Shown here: piece by piece, positions 46,200 to 59,479 of the stretch
Layout: each line of letters opens with the position of its first letter
Numbering within the stretch: position 1 is the first letter of the stretch
Source of the DNA: Fragum whitleyi
Taxonomy: Eukaryota > Mollusca > Bivalvia > Cardiida > Cardiidae
Length of the DNA: 64,000 nt
NCBI GenBank assembly: GCA_948146395.1
Contig: OX411544.1
Coordinates: 34,430,457-34,494,456, forward strand
Direction: 5' to 3'
Made by a program: the position numbers and the translations under genes
Notes under the pieces: model-generated
Database searches by the model: none
Told to the model about the DNA's origin: nothing
The model's input: only the letters and a program-made list of their open reading frames with translations

Positions 46200-48800
46200 A
46201 TTATAAAAACATGAACTTTTGGGAAAGAATATATAGTAGAAAATGAAGGAATTGCAGCAATTCCTTCATTTTCTACAATGTTTTCTCAGCCTCTTTGCTT
46301 CAGAGGCATAAAAAAGTGTTGTTGTCTTGGAATGGATTAAGCTAATGAGTTTCAGACTCAGGTCCTATCCAGTTTTTGACATTGAAAGTCAATTAATTGC
46401 AAATAGATGAAATATTGAACACCTAACAATATTTTTTTTCTCTTTCCAGAAAACAATGATGGTATAAAGTGAAAGAAGTAGGTTGCTTCCATCTACGCAG
46501 ATCAGCCCTGAGTTTAGGATTACAAAATGTGGCAAAGTGATTACAGCAGGGTATAATTTCGAACAGTTTACAACAATTTGTTATCCTGTAAGTAGGGCTG
46601 GTGTACTATCTTCATGACAATATTCTTTTGCTTAATAATTGAGATAATGCAACTTTAAACTGAAGCTCAGTTACTTTCAACATATGAAAATTATTTGAAG
46701 CTCAAAGGGTTACATATAAACAGTTCATGTAGGTACAATTAAATTCTCTATTCAAAAGTAAGATTACGGTCTATCCACTGAAAAAGTGGCCACAATTATG
46801 AATGGCATTGTGAATTACTGTGAGTTTGCAGATGTTTGTGAATCAAATAATAAAAGAAGGGAGTTCAAACTGTAACAATTATTAAAGCCAGGTTTCTATA
46901 ATTTCTTGTGGTTTTTTCTGTGACGCAGGGATTGAATCATTAAAATCCTGAAAATATAGAACATATTGTCAATGGACATTGACATAATCCTCCCCTGTGT
47001 TGCATCATTTTGTATGATAGCTGCATACCATATTATTAGCATTGTACCTCAAAGACTTTGAGTTATAAGACAATGGTTGGTTTACACATTAAGTTTAGAA
47101 GTTATGGGGTAATTTAGGGTTACACAGGTCAAGTTTTTAATAGACAGACAGACTGACATCTGTAAAACAACATGCCCCAAATCTTTCAATGCTTGGGAAT
47201 TAATATTATACAAAATTGCAAATTTGAGGTATCATTGGACACTGACAATGCTCTTGTTCCTGCAAAGTTACCTTGAAAACATCTAGAGATAGCCTCGAAG
47301 AAAATTTAAATCCAATTTACAGCTGCTTAAAAGATCTTGACTTTTTTTGTCTTAACAGAATATCAATTACTGTTCCCTGTTATGTCTGAATCATATATTC
47401 CAATGTAACATTATTGAAAGAAATAGAGTTATGTTCATAGAGTAACAGAGATGTTTCATGAGTTTTAGAACTAGAGAAAAGTCATTTCAAATTCCCCCAT
47501 TGTGTATAGTGAAAGAATCAAAAGACCCCAATATGAATGAATGTTATCAATGGAATTATGCCCTTTTGTGCAAAAGCAAAATAAATTGAACAAAGATAGC
47601 TTAGCCCTTGCCTACATTACCCTAAGTTTGAACAATGTTAACCTATCCAACACAAGTCTACCTTTTGGTTTAAACTTATTTTATTTGCATATAATAATCA
47701 TGTACATAATAATTCACAATGATAACATGCAAAAAAGGATTAGAACAGAAGCTAAGCTTGTATTATAGTTCTTCTCCTTGTCATTGTTTCAAGACGTGTA
47801 CAAGTGTTTAAATTTACTAACTTTATTTTAAAGAAGTAGCTATAGGGATGATGATCTGACAGAAAATGTTACTGAATGTTTCAGTATATTGTAAAATATC
47901 ATAACTGATGATATTAGGTTTGGGGTAAGATGTGCTCTTTCAATATCGTTCCAATAAAGACGTTTTGATTTTTTAAAAAGTAGAAAAAATAAAACTTAAA
48001 GTGTTGAATGATACACCAAATAAGAGAACCACTGTAAATTTAGTTACACAAGAATACGTCTACTATCCTAATGTAACAATGGACCTCTTGAAATATTATA
48101 GTATTTTCTTGAAATGACACCTTTTGAAACAACTTCAATGCCTATAAGTTTTAGGAACTTTTTGAGACTTCTTTCCTAATTTGAGGTGAATTTCCTCTTC
48201 ACCTCAAAATATGACTGTTAGTGGAACTTCACCTCAAATGAAAGGAAAAAGGCCTAAAAGACATCAATTTTAATGATTTTTTAAAATCAGAAAATACATA
48301 CTAAATAAAAGCTCCCTGAACATGTTATGTATAGCTCCAGGGAGCTTTGATTAGGAGAAATACTGTATTCATGACAATTTTGTCCCGATTGATTATATGT
48401 AAAATGTATAGAAATGTCATGCATAAGGCTAGTATCATTGTTATTGAAAAGGTTTCCATCATTGAGTGAAAATCCAGTGATTTATGATGTAATGGTGTGA
48501 AACGATTGGAGAATATGCCATGTCATTATTATAACTCCTTTCAACTTTAATATAAAACCAATTTGAACAGAGCACAATTCAAACAGAAATTGAATACAAC
48601 TATAAATCATTCACCAACTTTTTCTCTTTCTTTTGCGTATTCTAATATTGATTCTAGTTTTCTTGAAGTCACAGTTTTTTGGCATAAACTTTGAAATGCA
48701 TCAGCAATTAAAAAGTCTATCAAACAACATAGTTTTTGGATTCTAGCTTAAGGAGCTTTTGAAAGAATCAACAGTTTTGCTCTTTCAACAGTTATAACTT
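46200..48800. other. No exon seen; probable upstream intron or flank of the receptor gene
   Basis: AT-rich, with a hairpin gtagaaaatgaaggaattgc / gcaattccttcattttctac at about 46236-46277. I looked for a minus-strand exon ending TGCAAG/gt or TGCAAA/gt (plus strand ACCTTGCA or ACTTTGCA), which would mark the DBD1 first finger, and saw none here or up to 64 kb. Confidence 0.6.
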
Positions 48801-48819
48801 TAGGACTAATCTCAAAAAT

Positions 48820-49038
48820 GAGCCTGTGCATGACATTTTCAACTATTTGACATGTGTGTAAGGTGCAGTCATTACAGAGTGAGGAGCTTTAAACTCCCTC
48901 TAGGTGTAAGACACCTTGGGTCTTTATCTATTTACAAAGCGCAAAGTGAAGACTCTGATGCACGCGGATGCACAGGCTGGTCAGAATTTCTTTTCTTGGC
49001 ACATACTTGAATTGTTGGAAATGTCAAGCACAATCTCA
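48820..49038. mobile_element. MITE family D
   Basis: tgagcctgtgcatgacattt at the left, ggaaatgtcaagcacaatct at the right, core gcgcaaagtgaagactctga. Confidence 0.85.
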
Positions 49039-49344
49039 AATAATCATTTTAAATTTCATTTGTTACAAGTAAATTGAGTACTTTTTATTACACAACAATG
49101 CCTGCCATATAGAACCATAATGGGCAAAATGAAAATTTATTAAAATATATTATGTTTAAATAATTTTTCGAAATAGTCTATTATACTGCTAGCAGAATTT
49201 CATTAATATTTAATTAAGTATGGTATTCATCCAGCTATATTTAACCATTATTACCTAATAGACAACAATATAGACTTTAGTGTACAAAGAGAACTATATT
49301 TTATGAATTGATACCCAAGAAAGATTATAATCCATGATATTTGA

Positions 49345-49705
49345 CCTGGCACTGGGCGTAGCCTGCCAAACGGGTCATTGCACTTATAAGGTAAAGGTAA
49401 TTCAGCTTTTATTTCTAATTATTTTCTTCTATAGATATTAGACATTAATAATTTGAAAACTTGATTCGTAGGTTGGTTACCAAAATCTCATAACTTCAAG
49501 TTAAAAGGCTTTGGTAACCCAACGATGAAACATGTTTATTTCCTCAAAGCTTGTGAATCCTTTAGGATGTTGGTCATAGTGATTTGCATGTGTTTATGAC
49601 AATTGTGGACTCAGTTTTGCAAAAACCCAAAATATTGAAAAGTAAACTCGCCAAATTATGTCACAGCTAAGCCATACCCTGCCAGTTCATTAACAATGCA
49701 GAATA
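49345..49705. mobile_element. Foldback element, diverged copy
   Basis: Shares acgggtcattgcacttataa-type left sequence, tggttaccaaaatctcataa, aacccaacgatgaaacatgt, cttgtgaatcctttagg, aactcgccaaattatgtcac and cctgccagttcattaacaat with the 9655 element, but the left half is short. Confidence 0.75.
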
Positions 49706-50047
49706 CCTATACAATGTAAAGGCACTTGTTTACAACCTTTTCAACACTCGGTTAGCAAAATTAAGGTACAATGTTAACAGTGACAAAGAAAAGGACTGGT
49801 CTGAAGCTTTTGCTTTTTCCAAAACTTTGGCAGACATATCATAATTAGTGATTAAATTTCATTAAAAGATTATGATTTTGGATTTGCTGAAATTTATTTT
49901 AGTGGAGCCCTTATTTACTTTTGACCCATTGCTTTTCTTTTGCTTATATATATATATTTTTTTTTTTTCATTAAATATTATTAACTGTGATTACAATATG
50001 AGCATTCTCATTCTTGAAATAAGAATTTTTTGTTTTTGTTTGACAGG

Positions 50048-50302
50048 GGATTTCTACCGCTTCCAATAATCTTTCAGTTATATGGCAGCTGGAGCACCTA
50101 ACAGTGGATTCCTGGTATTTCACACACCACTACTACCATTAAACCTTTTCCTAGCCTTCAGCTGCTTTTATGGTTCCACATAGGTCGACCATTACAAACC
50201 CATTGGTGGAAGACAAATAGTCGAAAAGAACTAGTGCAGCTGTCTGAAATCAAATCCTGGATCCTATGAATGATAGTGCTACCACTGCGCTATGATGGCT
50301 TT
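50048..50302 (-). mobile_element. SINE, diverged full-length copy
   Basis: Minus-strand copy: ctttcagttatatggcagct, ggagcacctaacagtggatt, body, and a decayed tRNA head ending gctaccactgcgctatgatgg. Confidence 0.8.
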
Positions 50303-51253
50303 CAAATCTGAAAGCTTCTTGGGCAAATACATGTAAATAGGTTGTTATATATTTTCAAAGAAAACAAAAAAAATCCCTGTAAGTTTGGCAGATTTTAAAG
50401 ACCTTGTGGAAAAACTTTCTTTCATCTCATTTTATAATTTTATTTCTTTTGAAAACATGCCTCATTTTAGGCAAAAAAAGTTCAAATTCTTTCAAATTGA
50501 TTCTAATCTTCTGAAAACCTTAATCTGACGCTTGTATAGAAATCAAAGTGACAAAGGTATTCAAGAGTAACTTGCAATCAATTTTGCAGTGGCACAAACA
50601 TTATCATAACCCGTAGTTTATGAATTGTAAACCAATATCGTTGATAAATTAATTTATGTAACGGCTACCTGGCTACAAAGCACACTATCAATATTGACAA
50701 ACTATTTTCACCGCAATTCGCTTCATTATCGACAACTTTTAAGCTGATGACGTCACCCCTACTAGGGCTTCCTGTCTAAACTCTGTGTCCTAAGTGGTGA
50801 TTCTATTTATTCAAGTTGTCTAAATGAGTGTCTGGTAAAAGATAAAACAAAACAAACAAACAATTTGAAAACAATTCAAAATTAAACTATTTCCTCATAA
50901 TTTAGCTTTAATTTACCAACATTAAAGAGAAGTGTTTAGAAAAACTGAAAAAAAATCTTCTAAAAAAACATTTACTTAGGCACTGGGGCTGTTTACAGGC
51001 CCCTTTCCCTTAGATGATTTTCCCCTAAAAATGTTATTCCCATAGTTAACTTATATTCCCCACTGTAACAAGATCATATCTAGAAAAATTTACTTTTCTG
51101 GCTTAGAATAACGGTCGTCTATTTTTTAAAAAGAGCATTTTGTCTGTTTAATTCTAAAAGCTTATAACTGCAGCTTGATTAAAGTTGTAGTTACATGGTT
51201 TCAGAATTTAACCAATGATATTCTTAGATTATGACTTTATTGATTGCATGATT

Positions 51254-51425
51254 AAATGAAGTTAAATACCGCTTTCAACTTTTTTTCAGTTATATCCCAT
51301 TGGCTGGAGCACCTAACAATGGATTCCTGGTATTTCTCTCACCAGTAAAACCATCACATCCTTTCCTAGCCTCCATCTGCTATATCACATAGGTCTACGA
51401 TTATCAACCCATTGGTAGATTATAA
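51254..51425 (-). mobile_element. SINE, head-less copy
   Basis: Body only (gaagttaaataccgctttca ... ggagcacctaacaatggatt ... caacccattggtag) on the minus strand, truncated before the tRNA head. Confidence 0.8.
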
Positions 51426-51464
51426 CTTGAATTTCAGTTCTGCATACCTAAATGAATAACTTTA

Positions 51465-51701
51465 TGAGCCTGTGCATGACATTTCCAACAATTTGAAACA
51501 TCTGCAAGGGGCAAATACACAGCAGTATACCCAATATCACAGTATGATTAGAAGATTCTAATGTCTAAAAGATCTTTGATACCTTTTCTATATAAAAAAC
51601 GCAAAGTAAAGAGTCTGGCTAGACTGTGCGTCTGCACAGGCTGGCCAGAGTCTTTGCTTAGGGCATTTTTGAAATTGTTGAAAATGTCACACACAGGCTC
51701 A
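51465..51701. mobile_element. MITE family D
   Basis: tgagcctgtgcatgacattt and aaatgtcacacacaggctca; core ggctagactgtgcgtctgca / caggctggccagagtctttg. The 65-aa minus-strand frame inside is an artefact. Confidence 0.88.
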
Positions 51702-51861
51702 AATATTATATAAGTGTACTTCCTTGTACTGATGTATTTATTCAATTAGGGCCACAGATCCCTTCCCCCCCCCCCAAAAAAAATAACCTGATAAAACCTA
51801 TCACTAGCAATTAATATATCTTCATTTTCCACATTGTTTTCTACTAAGTACATACATAAAA

Positions 51862-52407
51862 CCCTGTTTACATTTCACGATTTTCTCTACGATTCAGCAT
51901 GATTCACCCAGATTTCTCATGACGATTCATGATGGCAACGCTACGGTCAATGAGGATTGACCACTGTTGCACAACGAATGATAACAGTACTTGTAAGGTT
52001 TTATACGGTACTAATACGATTCACAGCAGAAGCTCCTTAGCAAAATAGTGGGTGATTTGTAGAACAGCCGTACACAATTTGTGGTGAATTAATAATGTCA
52101 AAGATTCCAGGACTTGCTACGATCTCTCAAAAATAGCAGTGAACATAGCTACGGTGTCAGTACGAATAAGCGCGGTTGCGCTACGGTTGCGCTACGAATT
52201 AGGCCACGCCCTATAACCACCACGATTCGCCACAAATGTTTTAAACAGTTTAAAACTTCCATAGCGCTACCATCACAATTCATCAAGAGTCACCACGATT
52301 CACCACGGTTCTACTATGAATCACCACGGTACACAACGATTTTAAAAATTGTGGAGAATCCTAGAGGCACCGTAGCCAAAAATCGTGAATGTGTAAACAG
52401 ACCTTAA
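51862..52407. mobile_element. ~545 bp repeat element with terminal inverted repeats
   Basis: Ends are complementary: ccctgtttacatttcacgat at the left and atcgtgaatgtgtaaacag at the right, both flanked by gctacg/ctacgat-like sequence. Interior is dense in the short words ctacg, caccacg and attca(c/t). A 97-aa plus-strand frame inside shows no family resemblance and is not called. Confidence 0.75.
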
Positions 52408-52409
52408 GG

Positions 52410-54480
52410 ACGATTGCTAGAATTAATTTTCTGAGATGGAATTTTTTTATTTTTTCATACTTTGTAGATTAAAGTAAGTCGATTGTAAAAATGGAAAGAA
52501 AAAAGGGGGTCACCGAATCAGATTTTTCGTAAAACGTCATAGAAAGTCATAGGTATCGAGTAAATTTTTGTCCGATTTTTCGCGATTGACATTTCTTGTT
52601 TATTACATAGAACCGTAACACAATCAAATCTAATCAAACAACTAATATCATTTTTATTTTAATTTCATAGATAGGAAGTTATTTGCACTGAATCAAATAC
52701 ACCATTATCGATTGAAAGGGAAAATATTGATTTTTTACGTATTTTTTCCCAATGCGTAACAACTGGTTTATCGAAAATGAACGAAAATATTTTCAAAATT
52801 TATAACTTTTGATCAAATTTCTCAAAAACTCTGAGATAGAAAATTTTATTTTTTCTATATATTGTAGATAATTATATGTTCGTGTGATATTGATATAAAA
52901 AAAGTATGGTGACCGTGCTAATTTTTTTTAGAAAAAATGCAAAATTCTAGGTCACCCCGTTTTGACGCTAAGGAAAAAAATCATTCCAGATTCTTTTTCT
53001 CGTACCAATTTTATGTACAAAATCAATGATATTCAATCCTTCTTAAATTAATCGATTATGGAGTTGAATCCCTCAACAATTAGTGTATCACTTTGTTTTG
53101 CGTCAACGAATCCCAAGGTCAAATCTTATGGAAAAGGTCAAGGCCATATGTCAAGGCCAACGTTACATAAATCACGCAAAAATCTAGTTTTTTCAAAAAT
53201 CTTCAAGCCTGTTGAAAATACAATACTCACATATGGAATAATAATTGATCTTGTCAATAAGCATCATCAAATTCCCTGATCGAATTCATATGATGAGATC
53301 TCACTCACACACCCCTCCCCCAATAAAATTTCAAATACATCCAGGTCTATTAAAAAATAATCCAAACATTGAAAATTAAAAATCGGACAAGATCATTTGA
53401 TAACGACAGGATCGTTTATCAAGGTCAACCTTTCAAAAATTAATCCCGTCAAAATGAAATGGGACGGTCCCATGTAGCTATCGGATATACGAATGATAAC
53501 GTTGTTTAATGTCTGATTATGCGCGGGAACGTTAACGCCACCAATACCTACAAAAACGACGCTGACGTCATATCCTTTATTTCTATAAGATAAAATGGCT
53601 GTGATAATTTATATAATTATGTTTTAGTGATAGGATTATATAATCGCCTTCCTGAAAGCATTTTACGCAAAATATAGAAATTTAGAGGGGTTTTTGTTAC
53701 GTCCGAGATAAGTGCAAGTTTCGAGCGCATACTCCTTTTTGAAGAGTTCGATGCGCAAAGACGTTGCGCAAGAACGAACTCCCGAAATCGTCCTTAAGAC
53801 ATTGTTGTAATCAACAAATGAAATTGAATTTTTTAAGATTTCTAATTAATCATCTAACTTTAAATAGAGGATGAATTTTTGTTTTAGTCCAAGATCAATT
53901 TATTAGTACCCTATCGGTTTGCACAGTCTGGGTGTCCATCCAACCTTCTGTCAATAAATAAGTTTTCCAGACTTTTTTTATAATCTTAACCCTTAGAGAT
54001 ATTGAGCTGATTTTTTGGTGTGCCAGTTTGCATCAGTGAGCAACAGTGTCAAGTTGGAGATTGGTTACTGTTCATTGCTATTGTTCACTGTTTTGGGCAG
54101 TAATATTATCAATTGATAATCTACTGTTATTTCTTGATAAACCACTTAAAAGCATTAAATAAATTGCACTTGCTCACTACAGCAGATAGTGTGGACAATC
54201 TGATAATGATGCATATATGAGCTTTAGGCCATGATTTTTCATTTTTTTATTACTGGCTGCAAAAATAGGAATCAATCCAATGTCATGATTTGTAAGATTA
54301 AAAAGCAAGGAAGCCAAATTTTCCTACTTTATGAAATATTTGAATTTATTATCAATTGAATTAAAAAAAAAATTCACGCAAGATAAACAGTTGGTATCTT
54401 GTCTTTTGCTTGACATTGTGACATTTGTCAGATATCAAGCTAAAACTTTAAGATAAGAGGTCATCAAGAACACAAAAAAC
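52410..54480. other. No gene seen
   Basis: AT-rich. Piece at 53100-53290 resembles the tgaccttgacc-type dispersed repeats (aaggtcaaggccatatgtca). tgacgtcatatcc occurs at about 53563, ~30 bp before a short aaaatggctgtgataa; no frame continues. Confidence 0.6.
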
Positions 54481-54483
54481 TTG

Positions 54484-54590
54484 TATACATCCACAAGTTC
54501 AATTGAGTGATGAAAGGCCAATTTTGTCTATTCCTGTATAGACAAAATTGACCTCTGATCACTCTCTCTAAATTGTGGAACTATATTCAT
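54484..54590. mobile_element. Palindromic MITE, family I
   Basis: ggccaattttgtctattcct / tatagacaaaattgacct centre, agtgatga / tgatcact flanks, ccacaag / tgtgg outer arms; shorter copy of the element at 42240. Confidence 0.8.
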
Positions 54591-55054
54591 GCCTTCAACT
54601 ACCCAAAATTTTAATTTACTTAATTTCATCACTATATATAACAATTTGTTATAATAAGATAAATTTTACTGTGTGTTATGTAAATAAAACTTGTAAGAAA
54701 TTGTTCAATGGCAAAAACAACAACAAGAGGGACTGAATGGCCCTAAACCGTTCACCTGAAATATTGGTCCAGTGGTTCTCACACAAGTAACCTTCATTTG
54801 CTTAGTTGTTGAGGAGGAGTTGAGGAGATGTTTAAAGATTTCAGGCTCAAAATAAGGCTTGGCCTGTCACAAACATATTTATGGCCCAATCAAAATTTCA
54901 CAAACAAGAGCCGTCAGAGAAGGATTATGCTCCCCGAATAAGGCATTGTCACAAAAACAAGAGCCATGTTGGACATGGACGTCCCCCACCAAGAAAGCTT
55001 GATAGTAAACAGAAGCCTAATAGAAAAAAGATTCTATGTACTGACAAAGATTTG

Positions 55055-55535
55055 CCTCCTATAAAATCTAAGTAATAAAAATAACAAAGGGCAATAACTC
55101 CAAAATTATGCAAGCAAGATTTGTAGTTCAGGTGTATTGCACTTCTCCTCTAAGAGATCTATCCACCCATAAAGATTCAAGTTGATAGCTATTATTCTTT
55201 AGGAGATATGCTCCAGACAAAATCTAAGTATCAAAAATAACAAAGGGCAATAACTCCAAAATTATGCAAGCAAGAGTTGCAGTTCTTGTATACTGTACTT
55301 CTCCTCTATGAGATCTATCCACCCATTAAGTTTCAAGTTGATAGCTATTATACTTTAGGAGATATGCTCCAGACATAATCTAAGTATAAAAAATAACAAA
55401 GGGCAATAACTCCAAAATTATGCAAGCAAGAGTTGTAGTTCTTGTGCACTGCACTTCTCCTCCATAAGATCTATCCACCCATAAGGTTTCAAGTTGATAG
55501 CTATTATACTTTAGGAGATATGCTCTGTGGTCAGA
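55055..55535. repeat. 156-bp tandem repeat, three units
   Basis: ataacaaagggcaataactc at about 55081, 55237 and 55393 with ccacccat(a/t)aag and tttaggagatatgctcc in each. No gene. Confidence 0.9.
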
Positions 55536-55559
55536 TTGCAAGGACTCAAATAAGATGTT

Positions 55560-56482
55560 ATCTTATACAGCAAACATAAAGGTAACAAACATTAAACTCC
55601 CTTTTTGCATGACATATTTTTAGACACAAATATCAAATACCTTATGGTAAAGGGCATCTGATTTGCTACTTAAATGTGAAATTTCATCAAATTCTGAGCA
55701 TGAGACTAGGAGAAATGAAAGAATAACTGTATTTTACGCCCTAGCGTAAAGGTAACAAACATTTAGCCCCCTTTTTCCATGATATTTTTTTTTTACGTTA
55801 ATTTCAAATTGTTTATAGTAAAGGGCATCTGATTTGCTACTCAAATATGAAATTTCACTAAATTCTGACTGTTAGACTGGGAGAAATTTGGGAAAAACTG
55901 TTTTTTACCCTAAGTCCCCTTTTCCCGTGACGAGGCCTCAAATCCAAAAAATGTCACAGATGCATCATCACTATATCATAGGGAGTTCACATGGTAAGTT
56001 TCATTTGATTTGGCCCAAGGGTTATGGAGAAATAGGTGGGGACGGACGGACGGACGGACGGAATTACTATTTTACATGCTAACGTAAGGTAACAAACATT
56101 TAGCCCCCTTTTTTCATGATATTTTTTTTTTTACGTTAATTTCAAATTGTTTATAGTAAAGGGCATCTGATTTACTACTCAAATATGAAATTTCACTAAA
56201 TTCTGACTGTTAGACTAGGAGAAATTTGGGAAAAACTGTTTTTTACCCTAAATCCCCTTTTCCCGTGACGAGGCCTCAAATCCAAAAACCATCACAGATG
56301 CATCATCACTATATCATAGGGAGTTCACATGGTAAGTTTCATTCAATTTGGCCCAGGGGTTATGGAGAAATAGGTGGGGACGGACGGACGGAATTACGGA
56401 CGGACAGACGGACGGACGGACGGACGGACGGACGGACGGACAGACAAAGCGGCGGCTATATGCTCTCCCTTCGGGGAGCATA
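55560..56482. repeat. ~340-bp repeat duplicated in tandem, ending in ggac microsatellite
   Basis: Two nearly identical units (about 55745-56080 and 56085-56470) share aaggtaacaaacatttagcc, taaagggcatctgattt, cccttttcccgtgacgaggc and tcactatatcatagggagtt; a partial, more diverged unit precedes at 55560. Each full unit ends in a (ggac)n run, expanded in the second (56380-56450). The two similar plus-strand frames here are repeat-borne. Confidence 0.88.
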
Positions 56483-58013
56483 ATAAATTTCGAAAAGGTC
56501 ATCCATGGAACATTCTGGTAAAATTTCATTGAAAGAGGCCTTCAGTGATTCAGGAGGAGATGTTGTTCAAAGATTTTGGTCTCAAATAAGACCTACCCTA
56601 CCTTGCCCATATTTATTGGCCAATCAAAATTTAGGTCACATCGAGGGTCACCAAAGGGACATTCTGTTATTCTTAAGTTTCAATAAAATCGGCACAGTGG
56701 TTCACATGGAAATGGAAATGGAGTAATGGAGCTAATTTTTTAGCCAATCAGATAATTCACAAAAATGGATAGAATTAACTATAGAATTAAATTATTGCGT
56801 AACGTCTGTAGGCAATTAAAAACCAACTTCATGGTATGACCTGGGTTCTTTGTGGATATACGACCTACTTGGAGAACTGTTTTTTACTAAACTAATCTAT
56901 TAATTGTGCTTTTTTTTTTGTTTGTAACAAATTAAAAACGTTTTATATGACAAGAGGAACTAAAGATTTAGGAATAGATAACATGGTTGTGGACCTTAGC
57001 CCCAGTGTTTGTCCTTCAGATATATTTACATTAACCACATTTTTAATTTGTATAAAATGTCAAGTCATAATTATTTCACTTTACAATTTCTATATCACAG
57101 TATATGATTAATAAATTGAACAAAATCTAAATTTTAAAGCACTTTCATTGTAAAATTTTAAACAACTTATAAAAAATGATTTTGATATTAATTAAGGATA
57201 CCATTTTTTGAAATTCAGTACAGTGCTACATTGTTCAGGTTTTAGATTCATATATAAAAGATTTCTAATGCAAACCATGTGTTATGGATAGTCATAGAGT
57301 CGTTTTGATGATTGAATTCAAATAATTACATTTCAGGCACCTTTATTTCAGTAAAGAACTTCATGAATTGACACACCCCTCAATGTCATTCTATTTCATT
57401 CTCTCAGCTTTCCATTTGTGGTAATTCATAATATTCAGAATCATTCAAAACACTTTGAAATTGATCAAACGCTTCTGATATCAATACAAAATGTTCCTTG
57501 CGTGGATTTGGAAATCTCTGATATGAGCCTGTTAAGACATTAACATTTAGTAATTATAATAGATCATTCTGTCAACATTTTATATTATGTCCATCAATGT
57601 CCATCAGAAAGTATTAAATTATTCAAAAGTTGCACATTCAAATCTAAATCTGAAATCATTCCTTTAGTTAATTTTATGATGTTCTTAACTGTACAAAAGT
57701 GTTGCACTTATTCCCTTGGTATATAAACTTCAGAATTTTCCAAAATGATTAAAATCTAGGAAATTCATGTTTATTTTAATGATTTTCTGAAAGGGAAAAA
57801 ATCAATCATGAGTTTAGGGCAAATAATAATTATAGATATAAATCTAATATGACCAATCTTTAATGGCTGCAAGTTTTTCATTCTATAATGGTTTCCAAAA
57901 CAGTAACATGTAAACAAGGAAATAAAATGATAATTGTTTAAAATAGGTAATTTCGTACTAAATTTTGAAATTTGAGAATCATAATCATTGATGTCATGTT
58001 TTTTTATCTTCAT

Positions 58014-58396
58014 TGAGCCTGTCCATGACATTCCCAACAATTTCAAATGTGCACAAAGCAAAGACTCTGGACAGCCTGTGCATCCGCTCAGTAAGAAACA
58101 TCGACAAAAACAAGACAAATAGAGGTTATAAGATAAATATAATACATACTAAGTGTATTGTATGAAAAAAATATCTAACTTGGTTGTGATAATTCATAAT
58201 TGTCTCGGCAGAGCCTCGACAATGATCAATTCTCCCAATGTTGTTAGATATTTTATTTCATACAAAACACTAAGTATGTATTATATATATCTGTCATCCA
58301 ATATTCTTTTTGCTCTAAGCAGATGATCTTAAAGGCTATTCAGTGATTGTACCTCAAGCACATGTAAAATTTTTGGAAATATCACACACAGGCTCA
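58014..58396. mobile_element. MITE family D with a second MITE nested in it
   Basis: Outer ends tgagcctgtccatgacattc and aatatcacacacaggctca belong to family D. The middle (about 58130-58295) is replaced or interrupted by a foldback of another family: aatacatactaagtgtattg ... caaaacactaagtatgtatt around aattgtctcggcagagcctc. The same inner element stands alone at about 10405-10565. Confidence 0.8.
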
Positions 58397-58912
58397 ATTT
58401 CATCCTTCATGAGCAAGAAAAGAGCAAGAAAAGAGGATTCACAAAGGGTCACTTGAATCTCTTATTAACTCAAATACATACATTTGATGAAAATATATAG
58501 TGAAAAAGATAAAATTCAGTCATTTAAAAATACAATATCTAATATATTTTTATATGCCATTTCATTCATTTATATTTAGAAAAATGGGTATTAAAGGATT
58601 AATGTATTTTGTATTGTGACTCACTGACAATGTTCCATGTTTTTCTGGCAGATGCCCAAATAAGTATTGGAAGAACAAATAAATTGGTTAAACAGTAAAC
58701 TATTCTCTCTTTGAATACTTGCCGCTCAGTCTGTAGAAAGAATAGTTTTTCTTTGAACTTTCTAGGAGAAAATGAATCAACAATTAATCAATAATTAATC
58801 AATAATAAATCGTTCTTCAATATCTCCATCAAATGATCAATTATATTGTCAATCCCAATATTATATTGAAGATTGATTAATATTGATTTAAAATTATTGT
58901 CATTTATACTGA

Positions 58913-59180
58913 CCAGGGGCCAGTTTTACTAAACTTCTTACAAAAAAATTATTGTAAGTCAAAATAAAAAATCGTACCTGGGGTTTTCCTTCAATGTTAG
59001 ATTCTGCCTTGCAAAATCTCATTAGAATCGTCTTTAGAAGATGATTCAAATGAGATGATGCATGGCAGAATTCTATATTTAGTAAATAGTAACTACTGTA
59101 GAAGCAACTTTAATTTTTGACCTACGCAAAAAATATTCGCAAAAAATAATTGTAATATGTTAAGTAAAACAGGCCCCTGG
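58913..59180. mobile_element. MITE family C, full length
   Basis: ccaggggccagttttactaa at the left and aagtaaaacaggcccctgg at the right; the core hairpin is present with mismatches (cgtctttagaagatgattc). Confidence 0.88.
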
Positions 59181-59361
59181 GCTCTAGATAAAAGGGTGTT
59201 AAATTACAGTCCAATTCTATTAATTTTCATTCAAAAACTATGTTATGGGTACTTAAATTGGAATTGTCTTGGCAAGACAATTATAATGAGTATGCACAAC
59301 ATAGGGCTTGATTGGATAACTTGATTTGTGTTTCATTTTGAAAGCAGAATCACTTTCTGTA

Positions 59362-59439
59362 TCAAGGGGTCAATGCCACACTATTGTAAGTGCTTATATA
59401 AATATAGGCACTTACAATAGTTTTGTGCTGACCCCTCGG
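59362..59439. mobile_element. Hairpin MITE, family A
   Basis: Palindromic copy starting tcaaggggtcaatgcc and ending tgacccctcgg, flanked by TA on both sides (59360-59361, 59440-59441), supporting a TA target duplication. Confidence 0.88.
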
Positions 59440-59479
59440 TATCTAAAGCTCTAATTGATTGCAGGATTTTAGTATGACA

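Noticed and set aside
52114..52407. 97-aa plus-strand frame
   Set aside because: Lies entirely in a repeat element with terminal inverted repeats and short word repeats; no family resemblance.
56226..56483. 85-aa plus-strand frame similar to one at 55888
   Set aside because: Both are parts of the duplicated ~340-bp repeat and end in ggac microsatellite.
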